The notes: generated from the sequence alone by a model not told the origin. A stretch of 64,000 nucleotides of DNA from Marixanthomonas sp002364245 (GCA_963973455.1 CAXAZF010000002.1:310001-374000); one strand, 5' to 3'; counted from the stretch's first letter, positions 42,345-51,882 are shown. Numbers and translations are program-made.

Positions 42345-45300
42345 TTACCCAACTATATTTACAATTTTACCCGGCACCACAATTACCTTTTTAGGCGTAC
42401 GACCATCGAGGTAATGTGCTGTTTTCTCATGTGCCATTACGGCAGCCTCAATATCATCTTTGCTCATATCTAATGGCAATTCTAACGTAAAGCGCATTTT
42501 TCCGTTAAAAGAAATTGGGTATTCCTTACTGCTTTCAACCAAGTGTTTTTCTTCAAACTTTGGGAAGGGCGCCGTAGCAATACTTTCGGTATGTCCTAAC
42601 AAGCTCCACAGTTCTTCTGAAATATGTGGTGCATACGGTGAAATCAACACAGTTAATGGCTCTAACACCTCTCGGCTTATACATTTTTGAGCAGTCAATT
42701 CGTTTACTGCAATCATAAAGGTAGAAACTGATGTATTAAAGCTGAAGTTCTCAATATCTTCTTCTACTTTCTTAATGGTTTTATGCAGCGTTTTTAAGCT
42801 GTCTTTGGAGGCGGAATCGTCGGTAACATTAAAGTTACCTTCGGCTCCGGTATGATATAGTTTCCATAATTTTTTAAGGAAATTGTGCACCCCACTAATT
42901 CCAGCAGTATTCCAAGGTTTAGCTTGTTCTAAAGGTCCCAAGAACATCTCGTACATACGTAAGGTATCGGCGCCGTAGTCTTCACAAATAACATCGGGAT
43001 TGACCACGTTGTATTTGGATTTTGACATTTTCTCGACTTCGCGAGAGACTTTAAAGGTTCCGTCTTGTTCTTTAATGTATTCAGCTTCTTTAAATTCTGG
43101 TCTAAAATCTTTGAAAGCCTCTAAGTCTAGTTCATTCGAAATATTTACATCATCAACGTGAGCAGGGACATTATCTACAGAATAATATGCAACATATTTT
43201 TCTTTATTTAAATATTTATAGTCCTCTTCCTTTAAATAAGGTTTTAACCATTCAATATTTTTGAAATCAAGAGAATAAGATTGACTTAGCAAAATGGGTT
43301 TATCAAACTCAATTACTTTTTCAATAGAATTTTTTATACTATTAAACCAACTTTTAGCATCTGATCCAGATTTAAGAACAGACTCAGAAATTTTATCTTT
43401 TTCAGCAAAAGATATTTTTTTTGAAAACCTAGCAACAAAAGCACTCTCCCCCAAAATCATTCCTTGATTGATCAGCTTTCTAAAGGGTTCTTCAACCGGT
43501 AAGACACCAAGATCGTGTAAAAATTTTACCCAAAAACGGCTGTACAGTAAGTGTCCGGTGGCGTGTTCGCTTCCACCAACATATAAATCTACGTTTTGCC
43601 AATAGTCCATCGCTTCTTGGCTAGCTAATGCGTCGTCATTTTTTGGATCCATATACCGGAACATATAACAACTACTTCCTGCCCAGCCTGGCATGGTATT
43701 TAATTCCAACGGAAACACGGTTTCATTATCCACGTTGTCATTGGCAACCACTTCATTTTTCTGTGTATCCCACGCCCAAACATCGGCACGTCCTAATGGC
43801 GGCTCGCCGTCTTCGGTAGGTAAATAAGCGGAAACTTCAGGTAAAGTTAGCGGCAAATGTTTTTCGTCAATTAACTGCGGCAATCCGTTTTTGTAAAACA
43901 CTGGAAATGGCTCACCCCAATAGCGCTGACGGCTAAATACGGCATCGCGCAAGCGGTAGTTAATTTTTCCTTTTCCCGCGTCTTTTTGTTCCAGCGCTTC
44001 AATTACTTTGTTGGTAGCGGCTTTATATTGTAATCCGTTTAAGAAATCACTGTTGGTGATAACCGTTTTATCCTTATCGGAAAAAGCACCTTCGGAAATA
44101 TCAATCCCTTCAAAAATATTCGGAATCGGGATATCAAAATGACGTGCAAAATCGTAATCACGTTGATCGCCACAGGGAACGCTCATCACAGCACCCGTTC
44201 CGTAGCCTGCTAATACGTAATCACCAATCCAAATAGGAATGGATTCTCCACTAAAAGGATGCTCAGCATACGCTCCAGTAAATACTCCCGAAATGGTTTT
44301 TACATCGGCCATCCGTTCGCGTTCGCTACGTTTTGCTGTCGCTTCAATGTAAGCTTCTACATCAGCTTTTTGAGCCTCCGTTGTTATTTTTGACACCAAA
44401 TCGTGCTCTGGTGCCAACGTCATAAAACTAACGCCAAAAATCGTATCTGGTCGTGTGGTAAAGACTTCAATAGTTTCGTCGTAATCTTTTACATCAAACG
44501 TCACACTTGACCCTTCACTTCTACCAATCCAGTTGGTTTGTGAATCTTTAAGCGGCTGTGGCCAATCAATGCCGTCCAATCCATCTAACAAGCGCTGTGC
44601 ATACGCAGTGATGCGCATACTCCATTGCTTCATTTTTTTACGAACAACTGGATAGCCACCTCGTTCGGAAACGCCGTTTACAATTTCATCGTTTGCTAAC
44701 ACCGTTCCTAACTGCGGACACCAGTTTACTTCGGTTTCGGCCAAATAGGTTAATCTATATTGTAATAGTATTTTTTGTTGTTTTTCAGAAGAGAACGCGT
44801 TCCATTCTTCGGAAGAAAAAGGTTCTACATCACTATCGCAGGCTGCATTTACCGTTGTATTTCCTTTGGAAATAAAGATTTCTTCTAATGCTGAAATCGG
44901 CTTCGCCTTATCAGCTTCATAATCGTACCAACTTTCAAAAAGCTGCATAAAAATCCACTGCGTCCATTTGTAATATTCTGGATTTGATGTCCGAACTTCA
45001 CGGCTCCAATCGAATGAAAAACCAATTTTATCTAATTGCTCACGGTACCGAGCTATGTTTTCTTTGGTGGTCTTTTTAGGATGTTGCCCAGTTTGAATGG
45101 CGTATTGCTCTGCTGGTAATCCAAAACTATCATACCCTTGCGGATGCAATACATTAAACCCTTTATGGCGTTTGTAGCGCGCATAAATATCACTGGCTAT
45201 GTACCCCAGCGGATGCCCAACGTGTAGCCCGGCACCAGAAGGATAGGGAAACATATCCAGCACGTAATATTTGGGTTTTTCGCTATTATTTTTAGCTTGG

Positions 45301-45368
45301 AAGGTTTGGTTCTTGGCCCAATATTCCTGCCATTTGTCTTCAATTTTATTAAAGTCGTATTTGCTCAT
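42345..45368 (-). CDS. leuS: Leucyl-tRNA synthetase with an extra block before KMSKS
   Basis: 1007 aa, longer than the ~800-950 usual for bacterial LeuRS. HIGH motif as HVGHPLGY, the CP1 editing domain with FTTRPDTIFGVSF and YGTGAVMSVPCGDQRDYDFA, tRNA-binding and catalytic motifs, and KMSKSKYNVVNPD. Between GESAFVAR and VPAHVDDVNI (residues ~645-730) there are 86 residues where I recall only ~20 in other flavobacteria. This block is Lys/Ser/Phe-rich and its DNA (about 43164-43437) is visibly more AT-rich than the rest of the gene, so it looks inserted, but the frame is kept. Confidence 0.95.
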   Translation of the reverse strand: MSKYDFNKIEDKWQEYWAKNQTFQAKNNSEKPKYYVLDMFPYPSGAGLHVGHPLGYIASDIYARYKRHKGFNVLHPQGYDSFGLPAEQYAIQTGQHPKKTTKENIARYREQLDKIGFSFDWSREVRTSNPEYYKWTQWIFMQLFESWYDYEADKAKPISALEEIFISKGNTTVNAACDSDVEPFSSEEWNAFSSEKQQKILLQYRLTYLAETEVNWCPQLGTVLANDEIVNGVSERGGYPVVRKKMKQWSMRITAYAQRLLDGLDGIDWPQPLKDSQTNWIGRSEGSSVTFDVKDYDETIEVFTTRPDTIFGVSFMTLAPEHDLVSKITTEAQKADVEAYIEATAKRSERERMADVKTISGVFTGAYAEHPFSGESIPIWIGDYVLAGYGTGAVMSVPCGDQRDYDFARHFDIPIPNIFEGIDISEGAFSDKDKTVITNSDFLNGLQYKAATNKVIEALEQKDAGKGKINYRLRDAVFSRQRYWGEPFPVFYKNGLPQLIDEKHLPLTLPEVSAYLPTEDGEPPLGRADVWAWDTQKNEVVANDNVDNETVFPLELNTMPGWAGSSCYMFRYMDPKNDDALASQEAMDYWQNVDLYVGGSEHATGHLLYSRFWVKFLHDLGVLPVEEPFRKLINQGMILGESAFVARFSKKISFAEKDKISESVLKSGSDAKSWFNSIKNSIEKVIEFDKPILLSQSYSLDFKNIEWLKPYLKEEDYKYLNKEKYVAYYSVDNVPAHVDDVNISNELDLEAFKDFRPEFKEAEYIKEQDGTFKVSREVEKMSKSKYNVVNPDVICEDYGADTLRMYEMFLGPLEQAKPWNTAGISGVHNFLKKLWKLYHTGAEGNFNVTDDSASKDSLKTLHKTIKKVEEDIENFSFNTSVSTFMIAVNELTAQKCISREVLEPLTVLISPYAPHISEELWSLLGHTESIATAPFPKFEEKHLVESSKEYPISFNGKMRFTLELPLDMSKDDIEAAVMAHEKTAHYLDGRTPKKVIVVPGKIVNIVG

Positions 45369-45391
45369 CGCTACCGTTTGAAAATAGGTGG

Positions 45392-45420
45392 CAAATTTAC
45401 GGCTATTGTACGAAAGACAA
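45392..45420 (-). promoter_or_regulatory. Promoter of leuS
   Basis: On the minus strand TTG (45420-45418), 18-base spacer, TAAATTTG (45399-45392): full match to the flavobacterial promoter, 23 bases before the leuS start. Confidence 0.8.
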
Positions 45421-45489
45421 AAGTTTAAACGTTAGTTACTCGTAGCTTTAAAATTCCTTGTATTTTTACAACACTAATTCAGCATATTT

Positions 45490-46368
45490 ATGGCATCATC
45501 TTTTGAAAAATATCAAAAACGCAGGTTGATTTCTTCTTACTTTTCAGTAGTAATAAGTATCTCTCTTGTCTTATTTTTATTGGGATTGTTAGGATTATTG
45601 GTGCTAAACACCAAGAAAGTTGCCGATCATTTTAAAGAGCAAATTGCCTTAACCGTTTATTTAAAAGATACCGCCAAAGAAGTTGAAATTACACAATTAA
45701 AACAAAGCTTAGCCTTAGCTGAATACACAAAAACAGCAGAATATATTAGCAAAGAACAAGCCGCCGAAGCCCATAGCGCAACGATTGGTGAGAATTTTAT
45801 GGACTTTTTAGGGTACAATCCGCTGCAAAATAGCATTGACGTGTATTTATTAGCCGATTATGTATCACCTTCTCAGTTGGAAGAAATTACAGACGAGCTG
45901 ATGACCAAAGATTTTATCGATGAAGTTGTGTATGATAAACCGCTCATCGCTTTATTAAATGACAATGTGAAAAAGATCAGTTTTTGGGTGTTAGTAATAA
46001 GCGGGATCTTTTTATTTATTGCGGTATTGCTTATTAACAGTTCTATCCGTCTTTCGGTATATGCCAAACGTTTCACCATTAAAACCATGCAAATGGTAGG
46101 TGCTACCAAACGCTTTATTAGACGGCCTTTTGTATGGAAAAGCGTGCGTTTAGGGATGATTGGCGCCGTATTAGCGTTGTTAGGGATGGGGCTTGTATTG
46201 TATTACCTCAACAAAAGCTTCCCCGAATTACAATTATTGGAAGACAAACTATTATTGGTCGGTTTATTTGCAGGCGTATTTTTCGTAGGCGTTTTTATTA
46301 GTTGGTTAAGCACCTTTTTTGCGACACAGCGATTCTTAAATTTACGCACGGACGAATTATATTATTAA
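45490..46368 (+). CDS. ftsX: Cell division protein FtsX
   Basis: 292 aa. N-terminal cytoplasmic stretch, first helix at about 19-42, an extracytoplasmic domain to ~165 with the FtsX pattern (EQIALTVYLKDTAKE, GYNPLQNSIDVYLLADYVSP), then three more helices at the C-terminus. FtsX with FtsE controls cell-wall hydrolases at division. FtsE is not adjacent, as usual in Bacteroidota. First gene of ftsX-DUF3098-uppP-truB, a conserved cluster in this group. Confidence 0.93.
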   Translation: MASSFEKYQKRRLISSYFSVVISISLVLFLLGLLGLLVLNTKKVADHFKEQIALTVYLKDTAKEVEITQLKQSLALAEYTKTAEYISKEQAAEAHSATIGENFMDFLGYNPLQNSIDVYLLADYVSPSQLEEITDELMTKDFIDEVVYDKPLIALLNDNVKKISFWVLVISGIFLFIAVLLINSSIRLSVYAKRFTIKTMQMVGATKRFIRRPFVWKSVRLGMIGAVLALLGMGLVLYYLNKSFPELQLLEDKLLLVGLFAGVFFVGVFISWLSTFFATQRFLNLRTDELYY

Positions 46369-46372
46369 ACCG

Positions 46373-46380
46373 TACCTTTG
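46373..46380 (+). promoter_or_regulatory. -7 box upstream of DUF3098
   Basis: TACCTTTG, exact TAnnTTTG match, directly after the ftsX stop and 28 bases before the DUF3098 start. It may provide an internal promoter in the ftsX operon. No clear TTG upstream. Confidence 0.45.
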
Positions 46381-46408
46381 CACCCGAAATTAGGAAACAA
46401 TTATTAGT

Positions 46409-46669
46409 ATGGGAGAACAAAAAAGAAAAGAAGAAGCCCAAAAACGATATTTTATATTCGAGCGTAAAAACTACCAGTTTATGCTTATTGGTATTGCGTT
46501 TATTGCCTTAGGTTTTATTTTAATGGCCGGTGGTGGAAGCGATGATCCCAATGTGTTTAATCCTGAAATTTACAGCTGGAGACGCATTCGCTTAGCACCT
46601 GCTTTAATCCTTATTGGTTTTGGTATTGAGGTGTACGCTATTTTATTGAATCCTCACAAGAAAAAATAA
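46409..46669 (+). CDS. DUF3098 membrane protein
   Basis: 86 aa with two membrane helices (about 26-42 and 61-80). Matches DUF3098 by the charged N-terminus, FIFERKNYQFMLIGIAFIALGFILMAGGGSDD and the RIRLAPALILIGFGIEVYAI helix. Short Bacteroidota membrane protein of unknown function, always found between ftsX and uppP in this group. The gap to uppP is 3 bases. Confidence 0.9.
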   Translation: MGEQKRKEEAQKRYFIFERKNYQFMLIGIAFIALGFILMAGGGSDDPNVFNPEIYSWRRIRLAPALILIGFGIEVYAILLNPHKKK

Positions 46670-46672
46670 TCC

Positions 46673-47464
46673 ATGAATAGTTGGGATGCCATTCTCTTGG
46701 GTATTATCCAAGGGTTTACCGAATTTTTACCAGTTTCTTCCAGTGGTCACCTCGAGTTAGGAAAAGCCATTCTTGGCGATACCATGGTAGCCGAAGAAAG
46801 CCTTTTATTTACAGTTGTTTTACACTTTGCAACAGCCTTGAGTACGATTGTTGTTTTCAGAAAAGATATAATTGAAATTATAAGTGCTTTGCTGAAATTT
46901 CAATGGAATGAAGAAACCCAGTTTATTGTGAAAATTGGAATTTCAATGCTGCCCGCAGTTATCATCGGGTTGTTATTTGAAGAAGAATTAGAAGCCTTTT
47001 TTGGCGGAAGCATCGCTTTTGTTGGTGCTATGCTCATCGTGACTGCGGTGCTACTTTGGTTGGCAGACCGTGCTAAAAACACTGGTAAACCGGTTACGTT
47101 TAAAGATTCGTTTATTATCGGTATTTCGCAAGCTATTGCGATGCTTCCCGGTATTTCCCGAAGTGGAGCGACGATTTCTACTTCCGTTTTATTAGGAAAT
47201 GACAAAAGTAAAGCCGCTCGTTTTTCATTCTTAATGGTTGTACCGCTAATATTTGGGAAAATCGCTAAAGATGTATTGAGTGGCGACCTATCTTCCGAAA
47301 GCACAAATTTTACAACACTTGGACTAGGCTTTGTTGCCGCCTTTATCTGCGGCCTTATTGCCTGTACGTGGATGATTTCATTGGTAAAAAAGAGCAAACT
47401 TCGCTATTTTTCTGTGTATTGTGTAATCGTTGGATTGATAGCCATCATCGTAAGTTTTATCTAA
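46673..47464 (+). CDS. uppP: Undecaprenyl-diphosphatase (BacA/UppP)
   Basis: 263 aa with about eight membrane helices. The two catalytic motifs are present: GFTEFLPVSSSGHLELG (E/Q-x-x-E-F-x-P-x-SSSGH) and LPGISRSGATIS. It dephosphorylates undecaprenyl pyrophosphate so the lipid carrier can be reused for peptidoglycan and other envelope polymers. It can give bacitracin tolerance when abundant. Its stop is immediately followed by the truB start. Confidence 0.96.
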   Translation: MNSWDAILLGIIQGFTEFLPVSSSGHLELGKAILGDTMVAEESLLFTVVLHFATALSTIVVFRKDIIEIISALLKFQWNEETQFIVKIGISMLPAVIIGLLFEEELEAFFGGSIAFVGAMLIVTAVLLWLADRAKNTGKPVTFKDSFIIGISQAIAMLPGISRSGATISTSVLLGNDKSKAARFSFLMVVPLIFGKIAKDVLSGDLSSESTNFTTLGLGFVAAFICGLIACTWMISLVKKSKLRYFSVYCVIVGLIAIIVSFI

Positions 47465-48163
47465 ATGACCGAACAAGATTTTAAAGACGGACAAGTACTT
47501 TTAATAGACAAGCCGCTTAACTGGACTTCCTTTCAAGTGGTTAACAAAGTACGTTGGCTTATTAAACAACGCTTTGGTTTAAAGAATATAAAAGTAGGCC
47601 ACGCCGGCACATTAGATCCTTTGGCAACTGGACTGCTTATACTTTGTACCGGAAAGTTTACCAAAAAGATTGAAACCTTTCAAGCGCAAGAAAAAGAATA
47701 CACTGGAACCTTTACATTAGGAGCTACAACGCCTAGTTACGATTTGGAAACTGAAATTGATCAAACGTTTGATATTTCAGAAATCACTTCGGAAGAAATT
47801 AATAAAGCTACCGAGCAATTTACAGGGGAAATTCAACAGCAACCACCAGTTTTTTCAGCATTGAAGAAAGAAGGAAAACGCTTGTACGAGTATGCCCGAG
47901 CGGGTGAAAAAGTTGACATTCCTACACGAACGGTGCATCTTTCAGCATTTGAAATTACGCGAATTGAACTTCCTGAAGTAGATTTTAGAGTCGCTTGCAG
48001 CAAAGGAACCTACATACGATCATTAGCAAACGATTTTGGAAAAGCATTGAATAACGGAGCACATCTTTCAGCTTTACGACGCACAAAAATCGGTGACTTT
48101 TCCGTAAAAAATGCTATTACGATTGAAGCTTTTGAACATTCTCTACAAAACCCTACATCTTAA
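47465..48163 (+). CDS. truB: tRNA pseudouridine55 synthase
   Basis: 232 aa. TruB motifs: GQVLLIDKPLNWTSFQVVNKVR, the catalytic Asp in VGHAGTLDPLATGLL, and RVACSKGTYIRSLANDFG. It makes pseudouridine at position 55 in the T loop of all elongator tRNAs. Directly abuts uppP (no gap), fourth gene of the operon. The PUA domain of longer TruBs is absent, as often in Bacteroidota. Confidence 0.96.
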   Translation: MTEQDFKDGQVLLIDKPLNWTSFQVVNKVRWLIKQRFGLKNIKVGHAGTLDPLATGLLILCTGKFTKKIETFQAQEKEYTGTFTLGATTPSYDLETEIDQTFDISEITSEEINKATEQFTGEIQQQPPVFSALKKEGKRLYEYARAGEKVDIPTRTVHLSAFEITRIELPEVDFRVACSKGTYIRSLANDFGKALNNGAHLSALRRTKIGDFSVKNAITIEAFEHSLQNPTS

Positions 48164-48220
48164 TAATCTATTAATTACCAAGTGGTTTTGCATTATTTTA
48201 CGTAATTTTTCCCCGAAGTA

Positions 48221-48937
48221 ATGAACCTTAACTACTCATACCGATCCCTACTCGTAACTTCCCTTCTATTTGGGATACTTTTTCTATTGCTGTATAGCAT
48301 CAAGCTAGGCAATGTAAAAAAAGTGGAGGAACCTGTTTATGATATAGAATATGCAGAATTAGAAGAATTACTTCCCAAAGAACAAGAATTAGCGAAAGTA
48401 TCTTCAGAGCAGGTTGCTATAGAAACCAACCGTGCGTACAATGAAGCGGAGAAGTTAGTTGCTGAAATGAGCCAAGAAGAATTTGAAACTTCTGAAGAAA
48501 TGCAAAAAAAAATGGCCGAAATAGATGCGGCTATTGAAAATTCAAATGCTTCTACGAATGGAAATGGTTTGCGTGCAGCGAAAAAAACTTCAGAAAAAAA
48601 TAAAAAAACAAGTACAAGTAAAGCAAAAGAAAATTCAGGTAAAAAATCTGCCAACCGGAATACAACCATTAGTTATCGATTGATAAACCGAAACGACTTA
48701 GACTTACCCAACCCGGTTTATACTTGTGAAGGTAACGGTAAAGTGGTCATTAACATTGTAGTAGATTCTTTAGGGAAAGTTATTAAAACTTCATATAGTG
48801 AAAGTGCTTCTACTACTGCAAATGGTTGCTTGATTGATAGCGCAATGGAATATGCAAAACAAGCTCGCTTTACCACAAAAGCCAGTAAAAAAAGGCAATT
48901 AGGAACCATTACTTACAATTTTCCTGGACAGTATTAA
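48221..48937 (+). CDS. TonB-like membrane-anchored protein
   Basis: 238 aa. One N-terminal membrane helix (about 9-27), then an acidic coiled stretch (30-110), a Lys/Ser/Asn-rich linker, and a C-terminal domain with NPVYTCEGNGKVVINIVVDSLGKVIKTSY that looks like the TonB C-terminal fold (usual ...GxVxVxFxVdxxGxVxxxxV...). The two cysteines in the domain may form a disulfide. No exbB/exbD beside it, so it may be a general energy-coupling or structural relative. Follows truB by 57 bases. Confidence 0.7.
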   Translation: MNLNYSYRSLLVTSLLFGILFLLLYSIKLGNVKKVEEPVYDIEYAELEELLPKEQELAKVSSEQVAIETNRAYNEAEKLVAEMSQEEFETSEEMQKKMAEIDAAIENSNASTNGNGLRAAKKTSEKNKKTSTSKAKENSGKKSANRNTTISYRLINRNDLDLPNPVYTCEGNGKVVINIVVDSLGKVIKTSYSESASTTANGCLIDSAMEYAKQARFTTKASKKRQLGTITYNFPGQY

Positions 48938-48978
48938 TTTGTTTTAAATCTTAGTACCTTACCCTAAAATTTCTTGTT

Positions 48979-49557
48979 ATGACAAAACAACGCTGTGCTT
49001 GGTGTGGAGTTGACCCACTATATGTAGCCTATCACGATACGGAATGGGGAGTGCCCGTGCATGACGATAAAACCCTCTTTGAGTTTTTATTGTTAGAAAC
49101 CTTTCAAGCAGGATTAAGTTGGATCACCATTTTACGGAAGCGAGAAAATTTCAGAAAAGCATTTGATGCGTTTGATTATAAAAAAATAGCAAAATACGAT
49201 CAGCAAAAAATCGATTCATTATTGGAAAATGCTGGTATTATCAGGAATAAACTGAAGGTAAAATCGGCTGTAACCAATGCGCAAGCTTTTATAAAAGTGC
49301 AAGAAGAATTTGGAAGCTTCAGCAAGTATATCTGGGCGTTTGTAGATGGGAAACCTATTCAGAATGAATTAAAATCGTTTGAAGGAGCACCCGCAAATAC
49401 ACCTTTAAGTGACACCATAAGTAAGGACCTCAAGAAAAGAGGGTTCAAATTTGTAGGTTCTACCGTAGTGTATGCACATATGCAAGCAACAGGTATGGTT
49501 AATGACCATGTTGCCTCATGCTTTCGTTACGAAGAAATTAAAAAAGGACTCTATTAA
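48979..49557 (+). CDS. tag: DNA-3-methyladenine glycosylase I
   Basis: 192 aa, the usual size. N-terminal RCAWCGVDPLYVAYHDTEWGVP contains the zinc cysteine, and the family motifs FEFLLLETFQAGLSWITIL and MVNDHVASCFR with the second cysteine are intact. It removes 3-methyladenine from DNA in base excision repair. Its stop overlaps the convergent TPR-like gene by 4 bases. Confidence 0.96.
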   Translation: MTKQRCAWCGVDPLYVAYHDTEWGVPVHDDKTLFEFLLLETFQAGLSWITILRKRENFRKAFDAFDYKKIAKYDQQKIDSLLENAGIIRNKLKVKSAVTNAQAFIKVQEEFGSFSKYIWAFVDGKPIQNELKSFEGAPANTPLSDTISKDLKKRGFKFVGSTVVYAHMQATGMVNDHVASCFRYEEIKKGLY

Positions 49558-49907
49558 TTAGTTCCAGAGTACGATATATACTTATTCTCACTCGTATATA
49601 AATCTAAAGCTTTCAATGTTTGGCTATATCGATACTTTAAGGTAGCATCAGTTGGCTTCTCAATAGCAAATAGCTTTTCAAACCATTTTTTAGCAGCACC
49701 ATAATTATTTTTAAAATAATGGGCATTTGCTAATTTTTTATAGATAAAAGGAGTGCCGTAGCCTTCTTTTACTACTTGTTCATACACTTTTACAACATCA
49801 ACATCTTTATTGACATCAATAGTTTTTTCAGTAGAACTACTTTGTGCCGTTACTGTGAATGAAAAACAAAATAACAACAGAAACAGAGCGAGGGGAAATC
49901 GTTTCAT
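49554..49907 (-). CDS. Small exported TPR-like protein
   Basis: 117 aa. Signal peptide MKRFPLALFLLLFCFSFTVTAQ. The mature part has the TPR pattern VYEQVVKEGYGTPFIYKKLANAHYFKNNYGAAKKWFEKLF and a second helix pair TLKYRYSQTLKAL. This is very like the first TPR block of the flavobacterial OmpA-type partners of PorP/SprF outer-membrane proteins, where hundreds of residues follow. Here only this block remains and no break is seen, so it is either a short relative or a remnant. Function unknown. Confidence 0.65.
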   Translation of the reverse strand: MKRFPLALFLLLFCFSFTVTAQSSSTEKTIDVNKDVDVVKVYEQVVKEGYGTPFIYKKLANAHYFKNNYGAAKKWFEKLFAIEKPTDATLKYRYSQTLKALDLYTSENKYISYSGTN

Positions 49908-50015
49908 AATTTGGGGTGTAAGAAATTACTTTGTCAAATATGTTATTTACTTGATTAAAAAGCAAATATATTCGACAAAATACAGGTTTATTATTGTTAG
50001 GGTGTAAAGAAAACA

Positions 50016-50045
50016 AAAACAACTGCAAATTATTGCAGTTGTTTT
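50016..50045 (-). terminator. Terminator after the secreted deiminase-like gene
   Basis: AAAACAACTGCAA (50016-50028) and TTGCAGTTGTTTT (50033-50045) form a perfect 13-bp stem with an ATTA loop. The minus-strand tail reads TTTTTGTTTTC. Confidence 0.9.
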
Positions 50046-50079
50046 GTTAAAGTATTTCTAATTTAAAGTAGCTTATTTA

Positions 50080-51819
50080 CTACAACTTAAGCACTTTTTT
50101 ATTTACTTGCCCAAACCGTCCTTCAAAAGTTACAAACAAGGTTCCTTTCCAACTCGCATTCAATTTTAAGTTTATGGTTCCGTTGGCATCTGTAATAGTT
50201 GTACTGTATAGTTGTTGACCTAAAATATTGTAAACTGACATTTCTACTGGGCCTTCTATAGCATTTAGGTTAAAGTTAACTTCATCTGTAGCTGGGTTAG
50301 GGTAAGCACCTGAAATATTGTTCTCTGCCCATTCTTCAGTAGATAGCGTTGCGGTATCGATTGTCCAATATCCTTCTGGCGCTACAATAGGTCTATTTAA
50401 AGTTTTTCCTGAATTTGCTTCTGCGTGAATGTAATACTCAATATCTATGTCTTCTGAAGGAAGGGAAAGACTTGTTGTCCAATTATCATCGCTGCTTAAG
50501 GTCATAGGCACATTTGTGTAATCTGTTGCGCCTACTTCTCTCCAATAAAGGTCAGCAGAACTAATACCAGAATTATGCTTTATCATAGCATTTATATCTA
50601 AGGTACTTCCTGCTTGTGCTTCTTCTATAGGGTTGTGAACAATCCAAAGTGGATTTTCCACACCAATGGTATGCGAAATACAATGTATCGCTCCCAATAA
50701 AGAGATTAGGTTCTCCCCCGGATTATCTACATCTATAGGTACAATGTTATATCCTGGCAACAGTTCTTCCAGATAATCTAAAGCTGGTTGATCTACTTCC
50801 GGTCGATATGTAGGCACCATTACCGTTTTATTTACAAAAATCATATTACTGTATGTTCTATAGCTTCCCCCTGTGTCAGGGTACGCACCAGATGGACTTG
50901 GCGGGGCTGGAATCCATTTTATTTTATAGGGTGTCCCAAAAGGTGATTGAAAATTATTCAATACATAATCAATATTTTCTTCAATCTGGGGACCATCGGC
51001 AACTCCTTCGGGATATTCACTTACTAGTATGGTTTCTTCATCCAATAATTTCATGTGCATATCGATATGGTGGATTCCATCATATGGAAGGGTTTCCATC
51101 TTTATATAATTCTCTATCCCCATGTAATCAAACATGATATCGTCAATTTCACTTTCAGTTTTTGAAGATACCCCATATGGATTACCAGGAGCGTTTTCAT
51201 TTAACACTAACTCTGAAGCAAAAGCATTTCCCATGCCATCACTCATATAATTACCTCCCGTATTCACTAAATCGTTGGTACCCGATGTTGTCGTATAAAT
51301 AGGAAGCCCCAATAAATTGGCATGAGCTGTTGGTATCACATCATCGTTAGGTCTCGGGCGGTTGTAGATCCAATCTACAATGGCACGTTCGCCCACCTCG
51401 TTACTGTAAATAGTGTTTCCGCCATAATCACGAATCCAAATACTATCAAATTGTTCGTTTAAAAAGATAACGTTTGTTAAATCTACTCCTTCAGATTGTA
51501 AATAGGATTCTACCGAAGCCTGATTAGTAGTGGTAATAACAACTTTACACTCTTCAACCCCTGCTTCAACAATTTGCCTTAAAATATTCGGAAAGCTTGG
51601 GTCCCAACTTACCACTAAATATTCTACTTCTTCCCATTCTGCAGCAGCACGGACCGGAGTACTGGGTGGTGGAGTTATTCTATTAGATGTAAACTGATAG
51701 TCCGATATTACTTCTTTCTCTGTTTCGGTTAACCTTTTTGGCAATGGCTTTTGCTGCGAGAATGCAACGTTAGCGAAAAAAATAGTAAGTAATAAAAAGT
51801 TGAAGTACTGGTTTTTCAT
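50080..51819 (-). CDS. Secreted peptidylarginine/agmatine deiminase-like enzyme with T9SS sorting domain
   Basis: 579 aa. Signal peptide ending ANVAFSQ. The PAD_porph domain has the guanidino-group hydrolase residues: Asp131 in IWIRDYGGN, His251 and Asp253 in GIHHIDMHMK, and nucleophile Cys380 in LGAIHCISHTIG. An Ig-like middle part (about 400-490) and a C-terminal sorting domain (YPNPATDEVNFNL, VYNILGQQLYS, GRFGQVNKKVLKL) follow. This is the same layout as Porphyromonas PPAD: deiminase, Ig-like, T9SS tail. So it should be exported by the type IX system and hydrolyse arginine or agmatine groups outside the cell. Substrate not proven by sequence. Confidence 0.9.
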   Translation of the reverse strand: MKNQYFNFLLLTIFFANVAFSQQKPLPKRLTETEKEVISDYQFTSNRITPPPSTPVRAAAEWEEVEYLVVSWDPSFPNILRQIVEAGVEECKVVITTTNQASVESYLQSEGVDLTNVIFLNEQFDSIWIRDYGGNTIYSNEVGERAIVDWIYNRPRPNDDVIPTAHANLLGLPIYTTTSGTNDLVNTGGNYMSDGMGNAFASELVLNENAPGNPYGVSSKTESEIDDIMFDYMGIENYIKMETLPYDGIHHIDMHMKLLDEETILVSEYPEGVADGPQIEENIDYVLNNFQSPFGTPYKIKWIPAPPSPSGAYPDTGGSYRTYSNMIFVNKTVMVPTYRPEVDQPALDYLEELLPGYNIVPIDVDNPGENLISLLGAIHCISHTIGVENPLWIVHNPIEEAQAGSTLDINAMIKHNSGISSADLYWREVGATDYTNVPMTLSSDDNWTTSLSLPSEDIDIEYYIHAEANSGKTLNRPIVAPEGYWTIDTATLSTEEWAENNISGAYPNPATDEVNFNLNAIEGPVEMSVYNILGQQLYSTTITDANGTINLKLNASWKGTLFVTFEGRFGQVNKKVLKL

Positions 51820-51882
51820 AATATATAATTAATAACACGAAGATACTTTTTTAAAACATAAGAATAAAACAGCCATAACCCT

